DNA of 64,000 nt from contig JBCBUL010000005.1 of NCBI GenBank assembly GCA_039818165.1, forward strand, positions 62,001 through 126,000, written 5' to 3'. This document shows, piece after piece, positions 51,540 to 60,812 of the stretch. The number at the start of each line of letters is the position of its first letter. The first letter of the stretch is position 1. The translations under genes and the position numbers were made by a program. The notes under the pieces are model-generated. The model was given only the letters and a program-made list of their open reading frames with translations. It had not been told where the DNA came from and searched no databases. Origin of the DNA: UBA5336 sp039818165. GTDB taxonomy: Bacteria > Pseudomonadota > Alphaproteobacteria > Caulobacterales > Hyphomonadaceae.

Positions 51540-53096
51540 TTATTCGTCACGGATGAAGATTCTCACATCGTCGGACAGGTTTTTCGCCTCTTCTTCGATG
51601 AGATACATCATGTGGCCGGCTGGATAGTACGTGTAATCAATCCGGTCGGGCACAACGCCGTTCTTCATCAAAGACATCTCAGCGCCAAAGAATGGCGTCG
51701 CGAGGTCGTACCAGCCAGATGCGAGCAGAACGCGATAGTCGGGGTTTTCGCGCATGGATTTACCGAGCCATGGCGTCACGTTCACATAGGCAGGCCAACC
51801 GCGCCCATTCACGCTCCAGTTCCAGTTGCGGCCGGGTTCGCCCGTGAGGATCTTATAGCGACGGTCGAGGGGTTCGGCCCGGCCCGTATCGCCGTCTTCA
51901 GGCGCACGGAAATCAATCCCGAGTTCCCGGGTAAGATAATCATTCACGGCCGCCGTATAGGCGATGTCCATGCCATAGCCGGACGGATCATTTTCCGGGC
52001 TGTCTCCGACGCTGTCGCTATCAATCCCGGTGTATCGGCTGTCGAACCGCCCCACGGTGAGGTCCTGGTCGCGCAGGAGCTCCTTGCGGAAATGGGTTGC
52101 CTCGACACGCAGGTTGGCATCCTCGATCCAGTCCGCAGAAACGCCGAGATATCCCGCCATCTGCTCCGCCATCATCGTTTTCTCTTCAGGCGTCATCAGG
52201 TTTCCGCGGATGAGCGCTGAGGGCAGCGTGTAGGTTGCAAAGGTGCGTGTCTCCTCAATGAACGCGTCGAAGTCTCCGCCCCAGCGCTCCTTGTCCACCT
52301 GGTCGTGATACCAGGCGGTTGCGGCCATGGTCGGGAAAAAGGCGATGTGCGGCGTATCATTGCCAGGCGCGAAACGTGCGGTCTGGAAGTCCAGAATGGC
52401 AGAGACCAGGATCACGCCGTTCAGGGCGATGCCATTCCAACCACCCTGCAACTTCTCGGACACTGCTGCGGCTCGCGTCGTGCCATAGCTTTCGCCAGCA
52501 AGGTATTTGGGGCTCTGCCAGCGGCCATTGCGCGTCAACCATATGCGGATGAATTCGGCGACGCTTTCGGCATCTTCGTTCACGCCATAGAAGTCCTTGG
52601 CGTCAGTATTGCCCAGTGCGCGGGAATACCCCGTGCCGACCGGATCAATGAACACCATGTCAGCCACATCCAGCAGCGAATGCTCATTGTCGACCACCGT
52701 ATACGGCGCGGCGCCCGCTCCTGTGGCGTCAGGCGGTGTCACGACACGGCGCGGGCCCCAGGCCCCCATGTGGAGCCATACCGAAGCAGAGCCCGGACCG
52801 CCGTTGAAGATAAAGACAACGGGTCGCTCTGCAGGATCGTCCAGCCCGTCCTCGACATAGGAAATCGAGAAGATTGACGCGGTAGGCTCACCACTGTCGG
52901 AGCGAAGATAGGTCTCGCCAGCCGTGACGCGATAAGAGACGTTGCGTCCACCTACACTGAGACTGTCGGATTTGGTCAGGACATAAGGTGGCGGCACATC
53001 AACGGGTTTAGACGCCCCGCCATGGTCGTCTGCGACGGCCGCGAGACCGATCACCAAACCCAGAACCAGAACACTCGCCCAACGCAGTACAGCCAT
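51540..53096 (-). CDS. Serine carboxypeptidase (S10 family)-like exported peptidase
   Basis: The 518-residue precursor starts at ATG 53096 (MAVLRWASVLVLGLVIGLAAVADD), a signal peptide, with AAAGGG upstream. The alpha/beta-hydrolase core has FNGGPGSASVWLHMG (oxyanion region), nucleophile in LAGESYGTTRAAAV, Asp in LASGWYDLATPFF and His in YPAGHMMYL. S10 enzymes cleave C-terminal residues at low pH. Bacterial members are common in Alphaproteobacteria and their substrates are unknown. It is on the same strand as the kinase gene 36 bp upstream. Confidence 0.92.
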   Translation of the reverse strand: MAVLRWASVLVLGLVIGLAAVADDHGGASKPVDVPPPYVLTKSDSLSVGGRNVSYRVTAGETYLRSDSGEPTASIFSISYVEDGLDDPAERPVVFIFNGGPGSASVWLHMGAWGPRRVVTPPDATGAGAAPYTVVDNEHSLLDVADMVFIDPVGTGYSRALGNTDAKDFYGVNEDAESVAEFIRIWLTRNGRWQSPKYLAGESYGTTRAAAVSEKLQGGWNGIALNGVILVSAILDFQTARFAPGNDTPHIAFFPTMAATAWYHDQVDKERWGGDFDAFIEETRTFATYTLPSALIRGNLMTPEEKTMMAEQMAGYLGVSADWIEDANLRVEATHFRKELLRDQDLTVGRFDSRYTGIDSDSVGDSPENDPSGYGMDIAYTAAVNDYLTRELGIDFRAPEDGDTGRAEPLDRRYKILTGEPGRNWNWSVNGRGWPAYVNVTPWLGKSMRENPDYRVLLASGWYDLATPFFGAEMSLMKNGVVPDRIDYTYYPAGHMMYLIEEEAKNLSDDVRIFIRDE

Positions 53097-53131
53097 CTCG
53101 CACCCTTTCAGCAGGCCAAATCCCACTTTGT

Positions 53132-54601
53132 TCAGAGTAGTTTGGCTAAACCATCATCGGGAACTTGCATAGGGGCCGCCGTTTGCGCCGCTTCTGGCTC
53201 TTGAGCTGTGTGTTCAAGCGCCGTGTACTCAAGGGCCGGGAACCAGACGCCAAACGCAGATCCGCGTCCCGGCTCACTCTCAACGATAAACCCGCCTCGG
53301 TGGCGCGCCAGAATGTGTTTCACGATGGCAAGGCCAAGGCCCGTGCCCGACACCTCACCGCCACGGCTTTCGTCGACGCGGTAGAAGCGTTGGCCGAGGC
53401 GGGGCAGGTGCTGGCGATCAATACCGGGCCCGGTGTCCTCGACCCGCATCCAAAGTCCGGGCCCATCCCCGCGAAAACTTGGCTGCAGGAGGGTGATACG
53501 CCCTACACTGGTCCACTGGCGCCCGGCTCTGGCCTGGGCTTCCTCCATGGATCGCTCCACGCCGATGGACACACTGACCTGATCGCCTTCAGCACCATAT
53601 TTCACGGCATTGGAGATGAGGTTTTGGGCAACCTGGGTTATCTCATCGGAGTCTGCCACAGCACGCAGCCCCTCTCCGGGCGATGCGGAAACAAGCTTGA
53701 TATCACGCTCCTGCGCCAAGGGCGCCATGGAGGCCATCACGTGAACCAGCAGGTCTGCGACGTCTGTGACCGTCTGGGGCGGCTTATGTTCGCTGAATTC
53801 GATGCGCGAAAGCGAAAGGAGGTCCTTGATCAGGCGCTTCATCCGCTCTGTCTGCTTGAACATGATGTCCAGGAAATGATTCCACGCTTCCGGATCATCC
53901 TTGGCTGGCCCGCGCATCGTTTCGATGAAGCCAGCAAGGGATGTGAGGGGCGTTCGCAATTCATGGCTCGCATTGGCGAGGAAATCGGCCCTGGCCCTTT
54001 CCGCGCGGCGAAGGGCCGTGTGGTCTTCCATAACAACCAATGCACCGCCCGCTTCGGAGCGGAACGGCGCAACATGGGCGAGCCACAACTGGTCCGCTCC
54101 AGGACCAAGCGGTAATTCGACCCTTCCAGGGCGCGGCTGTTCCGACAACGCGGACTCCAGGCACTCTAGGAGAGCTGGATTTCGAATAACGGACGCGGCG
54201 AGACTCTTCTGATCCAGCCGAATGCGCAGAAGCCCTTGCGCGGCGCCATTTGCTGCCTGGATACGGCGGTCAATGTCCACATGAAGCGCCGGAATGGGCA
54301 AAGCTTCGAGCATGTCAGACAGATCGGTGGGCACCGGATTGCTGACAGGCAAAGCCCCTTCACCACTCGTTTCGGCGGCTTCGGGAGACTGTGATGTGCC
54401 CGCAAAATAGGCCAGCGCAGCCGCCGAAAGTACAACGGTGGCCGTAATCGCCTCAACCCAACCGAGCGCACCCGAAATAGCGAGAAGGGCGAACACACCT
54501 GCGGAAATTGCAACAATGACCATAAGATCGCGGATGCGCGGCGTGCTGCGTGCCGGCATCTGTGAGTCGCCCTGTGGCGAAGGCGGCTTGGACGTGGCCA
54601 T
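53132..54601 (-). CDS. PhoR-like sensor histidine kinase
   Basis: The 489-residue kinase has two membrane helices close together (about 27-45 and 47-68), a PAS-like domain (about 90-190, LSDMLEALPIPALHVDIDRRIQAANGAAQ), the phosphorylated His213 in FLANASHELRTPLTSLAGF, and the ATPase boxes NLISNAVKYG, VEDTGPGIDRQHL and GTGLGLAIVKHIL. The layout matches PhoR. The cognate regulator phoB is not next to it. The last 40 residues (Ala/Glu/Thr-rich) are an extra tail. No phosphate transport genes are in view, so the PhoR name is tentative. Confidence 0.88.
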   Translation of the reverse strand: MATSKPPSPQGDSQMPARSTPRIRDLMVIVAISAGVFALLAISGALGWVEAITATVVLSAAALAYFAGTSQSPEAAETSGEGALPVSNPVPTDLSDMLEALPIPALHVDIDRRIQAANGAAQGLLRIRLDQKSLAASVIRNPALLECLESALSEQPRPGRVELPLGPGADQLWLAHVAPFRSEAGGALVVMEDHTALRRAERARADFLANASHELRTPLTSLAGFIETMRGPAKDDPEAWNHFLDIMFKQTERMKRLIKDLLSLSRIEFSEHKPPQTVTDVADLLVHVMASMAPLAQERDIKLVSASPGEGLRAVADSDEITQVAQNLISNAVKYGAEGDQVSVSIGVERSMEEAQARAGRQWTSVGRITLLQPSFRGDGPGLWMRVEDTGPGIDRQHLPRLGQRFYRVDESRGGEVSGTGLGLAIVKHILARHRGGFIVESEPGRGSAFGVWFPALEYTALEHTAQEPEAAQTAAPMQVPDDGLAKLL

Positions 54602-54717
54602 GGACTTCGCTTACACCAGCCCTGCCCGCCCCAAAAGGCCCGTCTGTGTTTAGACCCCAACCGGTCTGTGTGGCCCTGAAACGACAGCGGGAAACGGGTT
54701 CAATCCACCGAGCATAA

Positions 54718-54754
54718 AATTATTGAATTTCGATAATTCCTCGTTGACAGTCAA
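54718..54754. promoter_or_regulatory. Palindromes in the promoter of the RND efflux operon
   Basis: AATTAT (54718-54723) and ATAATT (54733-54738) form an AT-rich inverted repeat. Next to it, TTGAC-a-GTCAA (54744-54754) is a perfect 11-bp palindrome that contains a consensus -35 (TTGACA, 54744-54749). Such sites fit TetR-type repressors of efflux pumps. No regulator gene is adjacent. The first arm ends about 65 bp before the first gene. Confidence 0.5.
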
Positions 54755-54801
54755 TCATGGCGGGCGTAAGCCGAGTTTGAATTGAAGAATGGAAAACTCG
54801 T

Positions 54802-56256
54802 ATGAAGCGTTCATCCCTCCTGGTCGGTTCCCTCGTGCTGACGGGCTGTGCGTCCATCGATGCCTATACTATGGGCGAAATTGAGCCATTGCCCGTGGCC
54901 CCCAACGCTCCCGCCACCTGGGCTGCAGCAGGCGTGGCCGGCACAGCGGAACAGGGCGACTGGCTGTCAGGGTTTAATGATCCGACCATGATGGCGCTGG
55001 TGGATGAGGCGCTTGAAAACAACTACTCCCTGGCCGCGCAACTCGCTACGGTTCGTGCCGCAGCCGCAGACGCTCGCGCCCAGCGTGGTAGTCTGTTGCC
55101 CACCGTCACTGGCGCTCTGTCCACAGGTTACCGGCGCAGCGTCTTCGAAGGCATGGATGGCGATGCCGTCACCAGTGAAAACCCGTCCTATGGATTGGGC
55201 TTGAATGCCAGTTGGGAACCCGACCTCTGGGGGCGCCTCGCAGCCGGGGTCGATATTACCGAAGCCGACCTGATTATTTCAGAAACGGATTTGGCCAATG
55301 CCCGCCTATCGATCGCCAGCCAAACGGCGATCGCCTGGATCAATCTGAACGCTGCCGTTGCTTTGAGGGATGTCTCTCAGGCCACGCTGGAAGCGCGCCA
55401 ACGCACGGCAAACCTGACGGAGCGGCGCTTTGCTCGTGGTCTCTCCACGGCGCTGGATGTACGCCTCGCGCGCAGTGCGCTGGCTGGCGCAGAGGCGGAG
55501 ATCGCGGCCCGCACCCAGGCGCTGGACGAAGCAGCGCGGCGCCTTGAAGTTCTGCTCGGGCGCTATCCTGCGGCGGAGATTGAGGCGCCGGCCACCCTGC
55601 CCGGCCTGTCTGAGATTGAAGCGATTGCCAGCCCAACTCTGCTTTTGTCGCGGCGTCCGGACATTGCCGCCGCCGAAACCCGCGTGATCCAGTCTGGCTT
55701 GCGCGCAGAGCAAGCACGCCTCGCACTGCTGCCAAGCCTCAGCATCACGGGAGATGTCGGCACCAACACAGATGATCTGGCCAATACCTTTGATCCGAGC
55801 TTTATCGCCGCGAGCGCGCTGGCATCGCTGACCCAACCGATTTACGCAGGCGGGCAGTTGAAGGCGCGAGCCGACGCCTTTCTGGAGCGGATCGAGATTT
55901 CGCTGGCCAACTACGCCTCCGTCACACTTGTTGCGTGGCAAGAGGTGGAAGACGCGCTGGCGGCGGACACTTATCTGGCCATCCAGGAGGATGCGCAGAA
56001 GCGATCTCTGGAAGAGTCCGCTTTCGCTGAGGATCTGGCGCTGCGACAGTATCAGAACGGCCTGATCTCCATTTTCAACCTGATCGATGCGCAGACGCGC
56101 AGATTGAATGCGGAAGCGGCGCTTGTTTCGGCAAGATCCAATCGCGCTCAGAACCGTATTCAGTATTATCTTGCCCTCGGAGGGGGACCTGACGGAGTTT
56201 CTCTGTCACAATCATCATCCAACGCCGGACAAACCGGTGGGAGCCCGACACCATGA
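54802..56256 (+). CDS. RND efflux outer-membrane lipoprotein (NodT/OprM type)
   Basis: The 484-residue protein has a lipobox (LVLTGCASID, Cys at about 15) and the TolC-fold double repeat: DWLSGFNDPTMMALVDEALENNYSLAAQLATVRAA, LNASWEPDLWGRLAAGVDIT, ERRFARGLSTALDVRLARSALAGAEAEIA and LTQPIYAGGQLKARADAF. It is the outer-membrane duct of the tripartite pump. The next gene begins inside its stop (ATGA). Confidence 0.95.
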   Translation: MKRSSLLVGSLVLTGCASIDAYTMGEIEPLPVAPNAPATWAAAGVAGTAEQGDWLSGFNDPTMMALVDEALENNYSLAAQLATVRAAAADARAQRGSLLPTVTGALSTGYRRSVFEGMDGDAVTSENPSYGLGLNASWEPDLWGRLAAGVDITEADLIISETDLANARLSIASQTAIAWINLNAAVALRDVSQATLEARQRTANLTERRFARGLSTALDVRLARSALAGAEAEIAARTQALDEAARRLEVLLGRYPAAEIEAPATLPGLSEIEAIASPTLLLSRRPDIAAAETRVIQSGLRAEQARLALLPSLSITGDVGTNTDDLANTFDPSFIAASALASLTQPIYAGGQLKARADAFLERIEISLANYASVTLVAWQEVEDALAADTYLAIQEDAQKRSLEESAFAEDLALRQYQNGLISIFNLIDAQTRRLNAEAALVSARSNRAQNRIQYYLALGGGPDGVSLSQSSSNAGQTGGSPTP

Positions 56257-57515
56257 CACGCGTCCTCGCAATTGTCCTTCCAATCCTGATCCTGCTTGTC
56301 TTAGGGCTTGGGGGCTCCATTCTGCTCGGGGCTCTTGCGCCCCAGCCGGAAGAGAATGACAGCCCGCCGGCGGGCCTGTCTGTTTTTGCCGAGCCCATTG
56401 AGGTCGGCGACCTGACCCTGAGCGTGGATGTGCAGGGCGAGGTTTCGCCGAAGCGGGAAATCATTGTGTCCCCGCAAATCGCAGGCCGTATCGCCTACGT
56501 GTCCCCGGATTTCATCGATGGCGGCTTCATCCGCCAGGGCCAGGTTCTGATCCGCCTGGAAGCCGCAGATTACGAGCTGTCCGTCACCCGGGCGCGCTCA
56601 GCGGTCGCCTCAGCGCAGCAACGCCTCGCGCGGGAGGAAGCGGAAGCGGAAATCGCCCGCCAGGACCTGATCGATCTGGGCATCACGGACGCCAGTCCCC
56701 TTGCCCGGCGCGAACCACAACTCGCCGAAGCCCAGGCTTCCCTCGACAGCGCTGAAGCACAATTGGCCGAAGCGGAACTGGCCTTGCGCCGTACGGCGGT
56801 TGTGGCGCCCTTCTCAGGCCGCGTGTTTGAACGCACCGCCGATATTGGCCAGTTTGCCAGCCCCGGCCAATCGCTTGGCCGCATCTTCGCATCTGACGTC
56901 GTCGAAGTACTGCTGCCGATCACGGACACCCAACTCGGCCGGATCGGTCTGCCGCTCGCCTTTGCTGCCTCCGCGGACAATCCCGGTCCGCCGGTTGTGT
57001 TTTCAGCCGACGTCGCAGGACAGACGCGCTTCTGGCGAGGCGAGGTGACGCGCACAGCGGCCGCCCTCGATCCACGCTCGCGCCAGCTCAACGTCATCGC
57101 AGAACTGGAAGATCCCTACGGGGCGGGTTCTGACAATGGCGTGCCTATGGCGCCTGGCCTCTTTGTGAATGCCGAAATCCAGGGCGCGACCCTTGAAGAC
57201 ATCATGATTGTTCCCCGTGAGGGTCTGCGCAGCAATGACCAAGTCTACATTGGCAAGCCGAAGGAAGGGATCCTCGAGATCCGCGACGTTGAACTGATCT
57301 ATTCAGACGTGGACGGCGCTTACATCTCTTCGGGTGTTTCTGATGGAGAGCTTGCTGTGGTGTCGCCTATCCAGGCCGCGTTTACTGGTATGCGGATCAA
57401 GGTGCTGGAGCGGCGCCCTGACGGAACTGTGATTTCCCATGAGCCTGATGGCCCGCAAACTGGCGAGGATTCCCTGGCCGAGGCCGGGCGTGACGGTGAG
57501 GAGGCTGTTCAATGA
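56253..57515 (+). CDS. RND efflux periplasmic adaptor (HlyD/MFP family)
   Basis: The 420-residue membrane-fusion protein has an N-terminal anchor helix (about 6-28), a lipoyl half-motif (VQGEVSPKREIIVSPQIAGRIAYVSPDFIDGGFIRQGQVLIRLE), a coiled-coil hairpin of Ala/Glu/Arg repeats (about 105-185) and a second lipoyl half (RRTAVVAPFSGRVFE). It bridges the inner-membrane pump and the outer duct. Coupled at both ends by ATGA. Confidence 0.95.
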   Translation: MTRVLAIVLPILILLVLGLGGSILLGALAPQPEENDSPPAGLSVFAEPIEVGDLTLSVDVQGEVSPKREIIVSPQIAGRIAYVSPDFIDGGFIRQGQVLIRLEAADYELSVTRARSAVASAQQRLAREEAEAEIARQDLIDLGITDASPLARREPQLAEAQASLDSAEAQLAEAELALRRTAVVAPFSGRVFERTADIGQFASPGQSLGRIFASDVVEVLLPITDTQLGRIGLPLAFAASADNPGPPVVFSADVAGQTRFWRGEVTRTAAALDPRSRQLNVIAELEDPYGAGSDNGVPMAPGLFVNAEIQGATLEDIMIVPREGLRSNDQVYIGKPKEGILEIRDVELIYSDVDGAYISSGVSDGELAVVSPIQAAFTGMRIKVLERRPDGTVISHEPDGPQTGEDSLAEAGRDGEEAVQ

Positions 57516-60500
57516 ACGGGATTGTTGCCTGGTTTGCCAGAAATGCGATCGCTGCAAATCTGGTCATGATCGTCGCCTTCGTTGGCGGCATTTTCTCATT
57601 CTTCAGCCTGGAACGGGAAATGTTCCCCACCGTGGCCGTTGCGGGCGCGACCGTTTCAGTGGCCTGGCCGGGTGCCTCGCCCGCTGAGGCCGAGGAACAG
57701 CTCATCCTGCGCATTGAAGAGGCCGTGGCCGATCTTGATGGCATCGACCGGATTACCTCAATCGCGCGCGAAGGCGGCGGCATCGTCAATATTCGCGGGC
57801 GCGACGACATCGATATGGATGAGTTCATCCGCGACATCGAACGCCGCGTGAACCAGATCAGCAATCTGCCGCAGTCCTCGTTCGAACCGCAGATCACCCA
57901 GTGGGAACAACGCAACTGGTACTTCGGCATGGCCATTTACGGCGAAGCCACGCCGCGCGAAATGAAGCGACTGGCGGACCAGGTCCGCGACGATATTGCC
58001 AATATGGCGGGCGGGCAGTTGGCCGTTGTCCAGGGCACGCTCGGCGAAGAAGTGTCCGTGGAGGTCTCCGAGGAGACGCTTCGGCGCTACAATCTGACCC
58101 TGAATGATGTTGCCAATGCCATTCGCGCCTCGTCCCTGAACGCATCGGGTGGGCGCGTGCGCACGAATACGGGCGATGTGTCCATCCAGGCACGGCAACT
58201 GGCGGATACGGCCGAACAATTCGAAAGCATCATCGTCAGCCAAACCCCGGAAGGCGCCACGATCCGCGTGCGCGATGTGGCCAATGTGGTCGACGGGTTC
58301 ATTGATGAGAGCCTTGTAGCGACCCATGAAAACCGACCAGCCGCCTTCGTCATGGTGGTCGCGCCCGACGACATGCAGATTGTCGACTACACGGACGGTT
58401 TCAAAGACTACATCGAGCGCGCCAACGATCCGAACAATGGCATCCTGCCCGAAGCCATGAACATCAACATCCTCTGGGATGACTCCGAGCCTTTCAAGGC
58501 GCGTATGGCGACGATCGGACAATCCGCGCTCATGGGCGGCATTCTCGTCCTGATCGTTCTGGTGCTTTTCCTGCGCCCCATTGTGGCCTTCTGGGTCACC
58601 ATCGGCATTTTTACCGCGTTTGCGGGTGGTATTCTTTTGCTGCCGCTTTTCGGTGTGTCGCTGAATATCCTGTCCCTGTTCGCCGTTCTTCTGGTCATTG
58701 GCGTTGTGGTGGATGACGCCATTATTGTGGGCGAGAACATCCATAAGGAAGTCGAGAGTGGGCGACGCCAGGGCATCGACGCCGCGATTTTCGGCACCCA
58801 GATGGTGCTCAAGCCGGTCATCTTCGGCGTCCTCACGACGATTATTGCCTTCCTGCCGTGGGCCTTTCTCACTGGATCAACGCGTGCGTTTACCGAGCAA
58901 ATCACCTTTGTGGTCGTTGCTGCGCTGACGTTCTCGCTGATCGAGTGTCTGCTGATCCTGCCCGCGCACCTTGCGCACCTGAAGCCCCAGAACTTTGACG
59001 GGCCCGGGGGCTCCATCATGAAAGTGCAGCGCTCTATTGCAGACTCGCTGCTCTGGTTTGCGGACAATGTGTACCGGCCCTTCCTCGAAGCTTGCGTGAA
59101 GTTTCGCTACGCCACGCTCGCCTTCTTCCTGTCCATCCTAGCCATCGCCTTTGGCCTGGTCGGCAACAACTATGTGCCGTTCAGCTTCATGCCGAAGATC
59201 GAAAGCGACCTCATTCAGGTCCAGGTGGAACTGCCTGACGGCACACCTTTCACCCGCACCGCGCAGGTCCAGGAGCAAGTTCAGAACGCCATCGACGTGA
59301 TGAAAGCGGAAACCCTGCAGGAGTATCCGGAAATCGGCGGGCTCATCGAAGACAGCTCTATCGTTGCGTTTGGCCGCAACGTGCAGGCCTGGATCGCCCT
59401 CGCGCCGCCCGAAGTGCGCCCGGAGACCTTGTCGTCCGAAGACATTTCAAACCGGTTCCGCGAGGCCATGGGTCCGATCCAGGATGCGGAGGAAATCTCA
59501 GTCACGGCGACATTCAACGAGGACGATAGCGGTGTGCGCTTCGCCCTCAACCATCCGGACCTGGATCGCCTGCGCGCCGCTGCCGAGGAAGTGAAAACCC
59601 AGCTGCAGTCCTACACAACCACCTATGACATTGGTGATAACCTCTCGTCGGCCGCAGATGAAATTCGCGTCCAACTCAAGCCGGGCGCCGAAGCCCTGGG
59701 CGTGACTCTCTCCGACGTGACCAGCCAGGTGAACGCAGCCTATTTTGGCGTGCTCGTGCAGCGCCTGCCGCGCAATGGTGACGATGTGGAGGTCCGCGTG
59801 CGCCTGCCCCAGGAGGCCCGCCGGGACCTCGACTCCATCGGCGAGCTGCGCATCCGCACACCTGACGGCCGTCAGATCCCGATCAACCAGGTGGCTGAGT
59901 TCTCAACCGCGCCCGGCATCAACGTGATCATCCGGCGCAATCGCACGCGCTCCGTCTCAGTCTTTGCCGAGCTGACCGACGATGTGCGTGGCCAGATCAT
60001 CGGCGACATGAACGAGAATTTCTGGCCCGGCTTTGAAGAACGCTGGCCCGATGTCTCGCGCAACAATGCGGGTGGCTTTGAAGCCGAACAGGAGTTCTTT
60101 GCAGAAATCGTCCTGTTCCTGTGGATGGCATTGGGAGCAATGTACATCCTGCTGGCGATCGCTTTCCGATCCTACTTCCAACCGATCATCCTGCTGACGG
60201 CTGTGCCCTTCGCCTATTGCGGCGCTGTGTTGGGGCACCTCATCACGGGCGTGCCCATGGCCATGTTCTCCTTCTTCGGGATCGCGGCAGCGGGCGGGGT
60301 CGTGATCAACGATAACCTCGTGCTGGTGGACTTCATCAACAGACGCCGCGCTGAGGGCGCTGGCGCGCTGCAGGCCATCGTCGATGGCGGGGTTTCCCGC
60401 TTCCGGCCGATCCTGCTGACTTCGGTGACGACCTTTGTTGGCGTCTTGCCGCTGATCATGGAGCGTTCGGTCCAGGCCCAGTTCCTGAAACCCATGGTGG

Positions 60501-60721
60501 TATCCCTGGGCTCAGCTGTGACGTTTGCCCTGTTCGTGTCGCTCCTGTTGGTGCCGGCGATGTATGCCATCGGCGTGGAAATCCATCGCTTCTTCAACTG
60601 GTCCTGGCATGGCCGCCCCTATCGCACGATCGGGGACACCTATTCAGGGCACGCCACCATTGATGAGGAAGAATTGATCGGGACGAGCAGCGCGCCCGGC
60701 GATCTGAAACCCGCCGAATAG
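57512..60721 (+). CDS. RND-family efflux pump inner-membrane subunit (HAE1-like)
   Basis: The 1069-residue proton antiporter has the AcrB plan: TM1, periplasmic loop, TM2-6, TM7, loop, TM8-12. TM4 has the paired Asp in LLVIGVVVDDAIIVGENIHKE (about residue 399). In TM10 the AcrB Lys (K940 of GLSAKNAIL) is replaced: FFGIAAAGGVVINDNLVLVDFINRR has Asn-Asp there. This occurs in a recognisable subgroup of HAE1 transporters and implies a different coupling residue set. Third gene of the operon; substrate unknown. Confidence 0.94.
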   Translation: MNGIVAWFARNAIAANLVMIVAFVGGIFSFFSLEREMFPTVAVAGATVSVAWPGASPAEAEEQLILRIEEAVADLDGIDRITSIAREGGGIVNIRGRDDIDMDEFIRDIERRVNQISNLPQSSFEPQITQWEQRNWYFGMAIYGEATPREMKRLADQVRDDIANMAGGQLAVVQGTLGEEVSVEVSEETLRRYNLTLNDVANAIRASSLNASGGRVRTNTGDVSIQARQLADTAEQFESIIVSQTPEGATIRVRDVANVVDGFIDESLVATHENRPAAFVMVVAPDDMQIVDYTDGFKDYIERANDPNNGILPEAMNINILWDDSEPFKARMATIGQSALMGGILVLIVLVLFLRPIVAFWVTIGIFTAFAGGILLLPLFGVSLNILSLFAVLLVIGVVVDDAIIVGENIHKEVESGRRQGIDAAIFGTQMVLKPVIFGVLTTIIAFLPWAFLTGSTRAFTEQITFVVVAALTFSLIECLLILPAHLAHLKPQNFDGPGGSIMKVQRSIADSLLWFADNVYRPFLEACVKFRYATLAFFLSILAIAFGLVGNNYVPFSFMPKIESDLIQVQVELPDGTPFTRTAQVQEQVQNAIDVMKAETLQEYPEIGGLIEDSSIVAFGRNVQAWIALAPPEVRPETLSSEDISNRFREAMGPIQDAEEISVTATFNEDDSGVRFALNHPDLDRLRAAAEEVKTQLQSYTTTYDIGDNLSSAADEIRVQLKPGAEALGVTLSDVTSQVNAAYFGVLVQRLPRNGDDVEVRVRLPQEARRDLDSIGELRIRTPDGRQIPINQVAEFSTAPGINVIIRRNRTRSVSVFAELTDDVRGQIIGDMNENFWPGFEERWPDVSRNNAGGFEAEQEFFAEIVLFLWMALGAMYILLAIAFRSYFQPIILLTAVPFAYCGAVLGHLITGVPMAMFSFFGIAAAGGVVINDNLVLVDFINRRRAEGAGALQAIVDGGVSRFRPILLTSVTTFVGVLPLIMERSVQAQFLKPMVVSLGSAVTFALFVSLLLVPAMYAIGVEIHRFFNWSWHGRPYRTIGDTYSGHATIDEEELIGTSSAPGDLKPAE

Positions 60722-60812
60722 GCGGCCTTCGGGGACAAGGTTCGCGAGAAGGCTGGGCCTCGCGATCCGAAAAGTGGAACCGAAACGAAACTGAAACGAG
60801 TAAGAGGCTGAT

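Noticed and set aside
57758..58744. 328-residue minus-strand frame across the RND pump
   Set aside because: Antisense to conserved transmembrane coding; His/Asp-rich shadow composition, no ribosome site.
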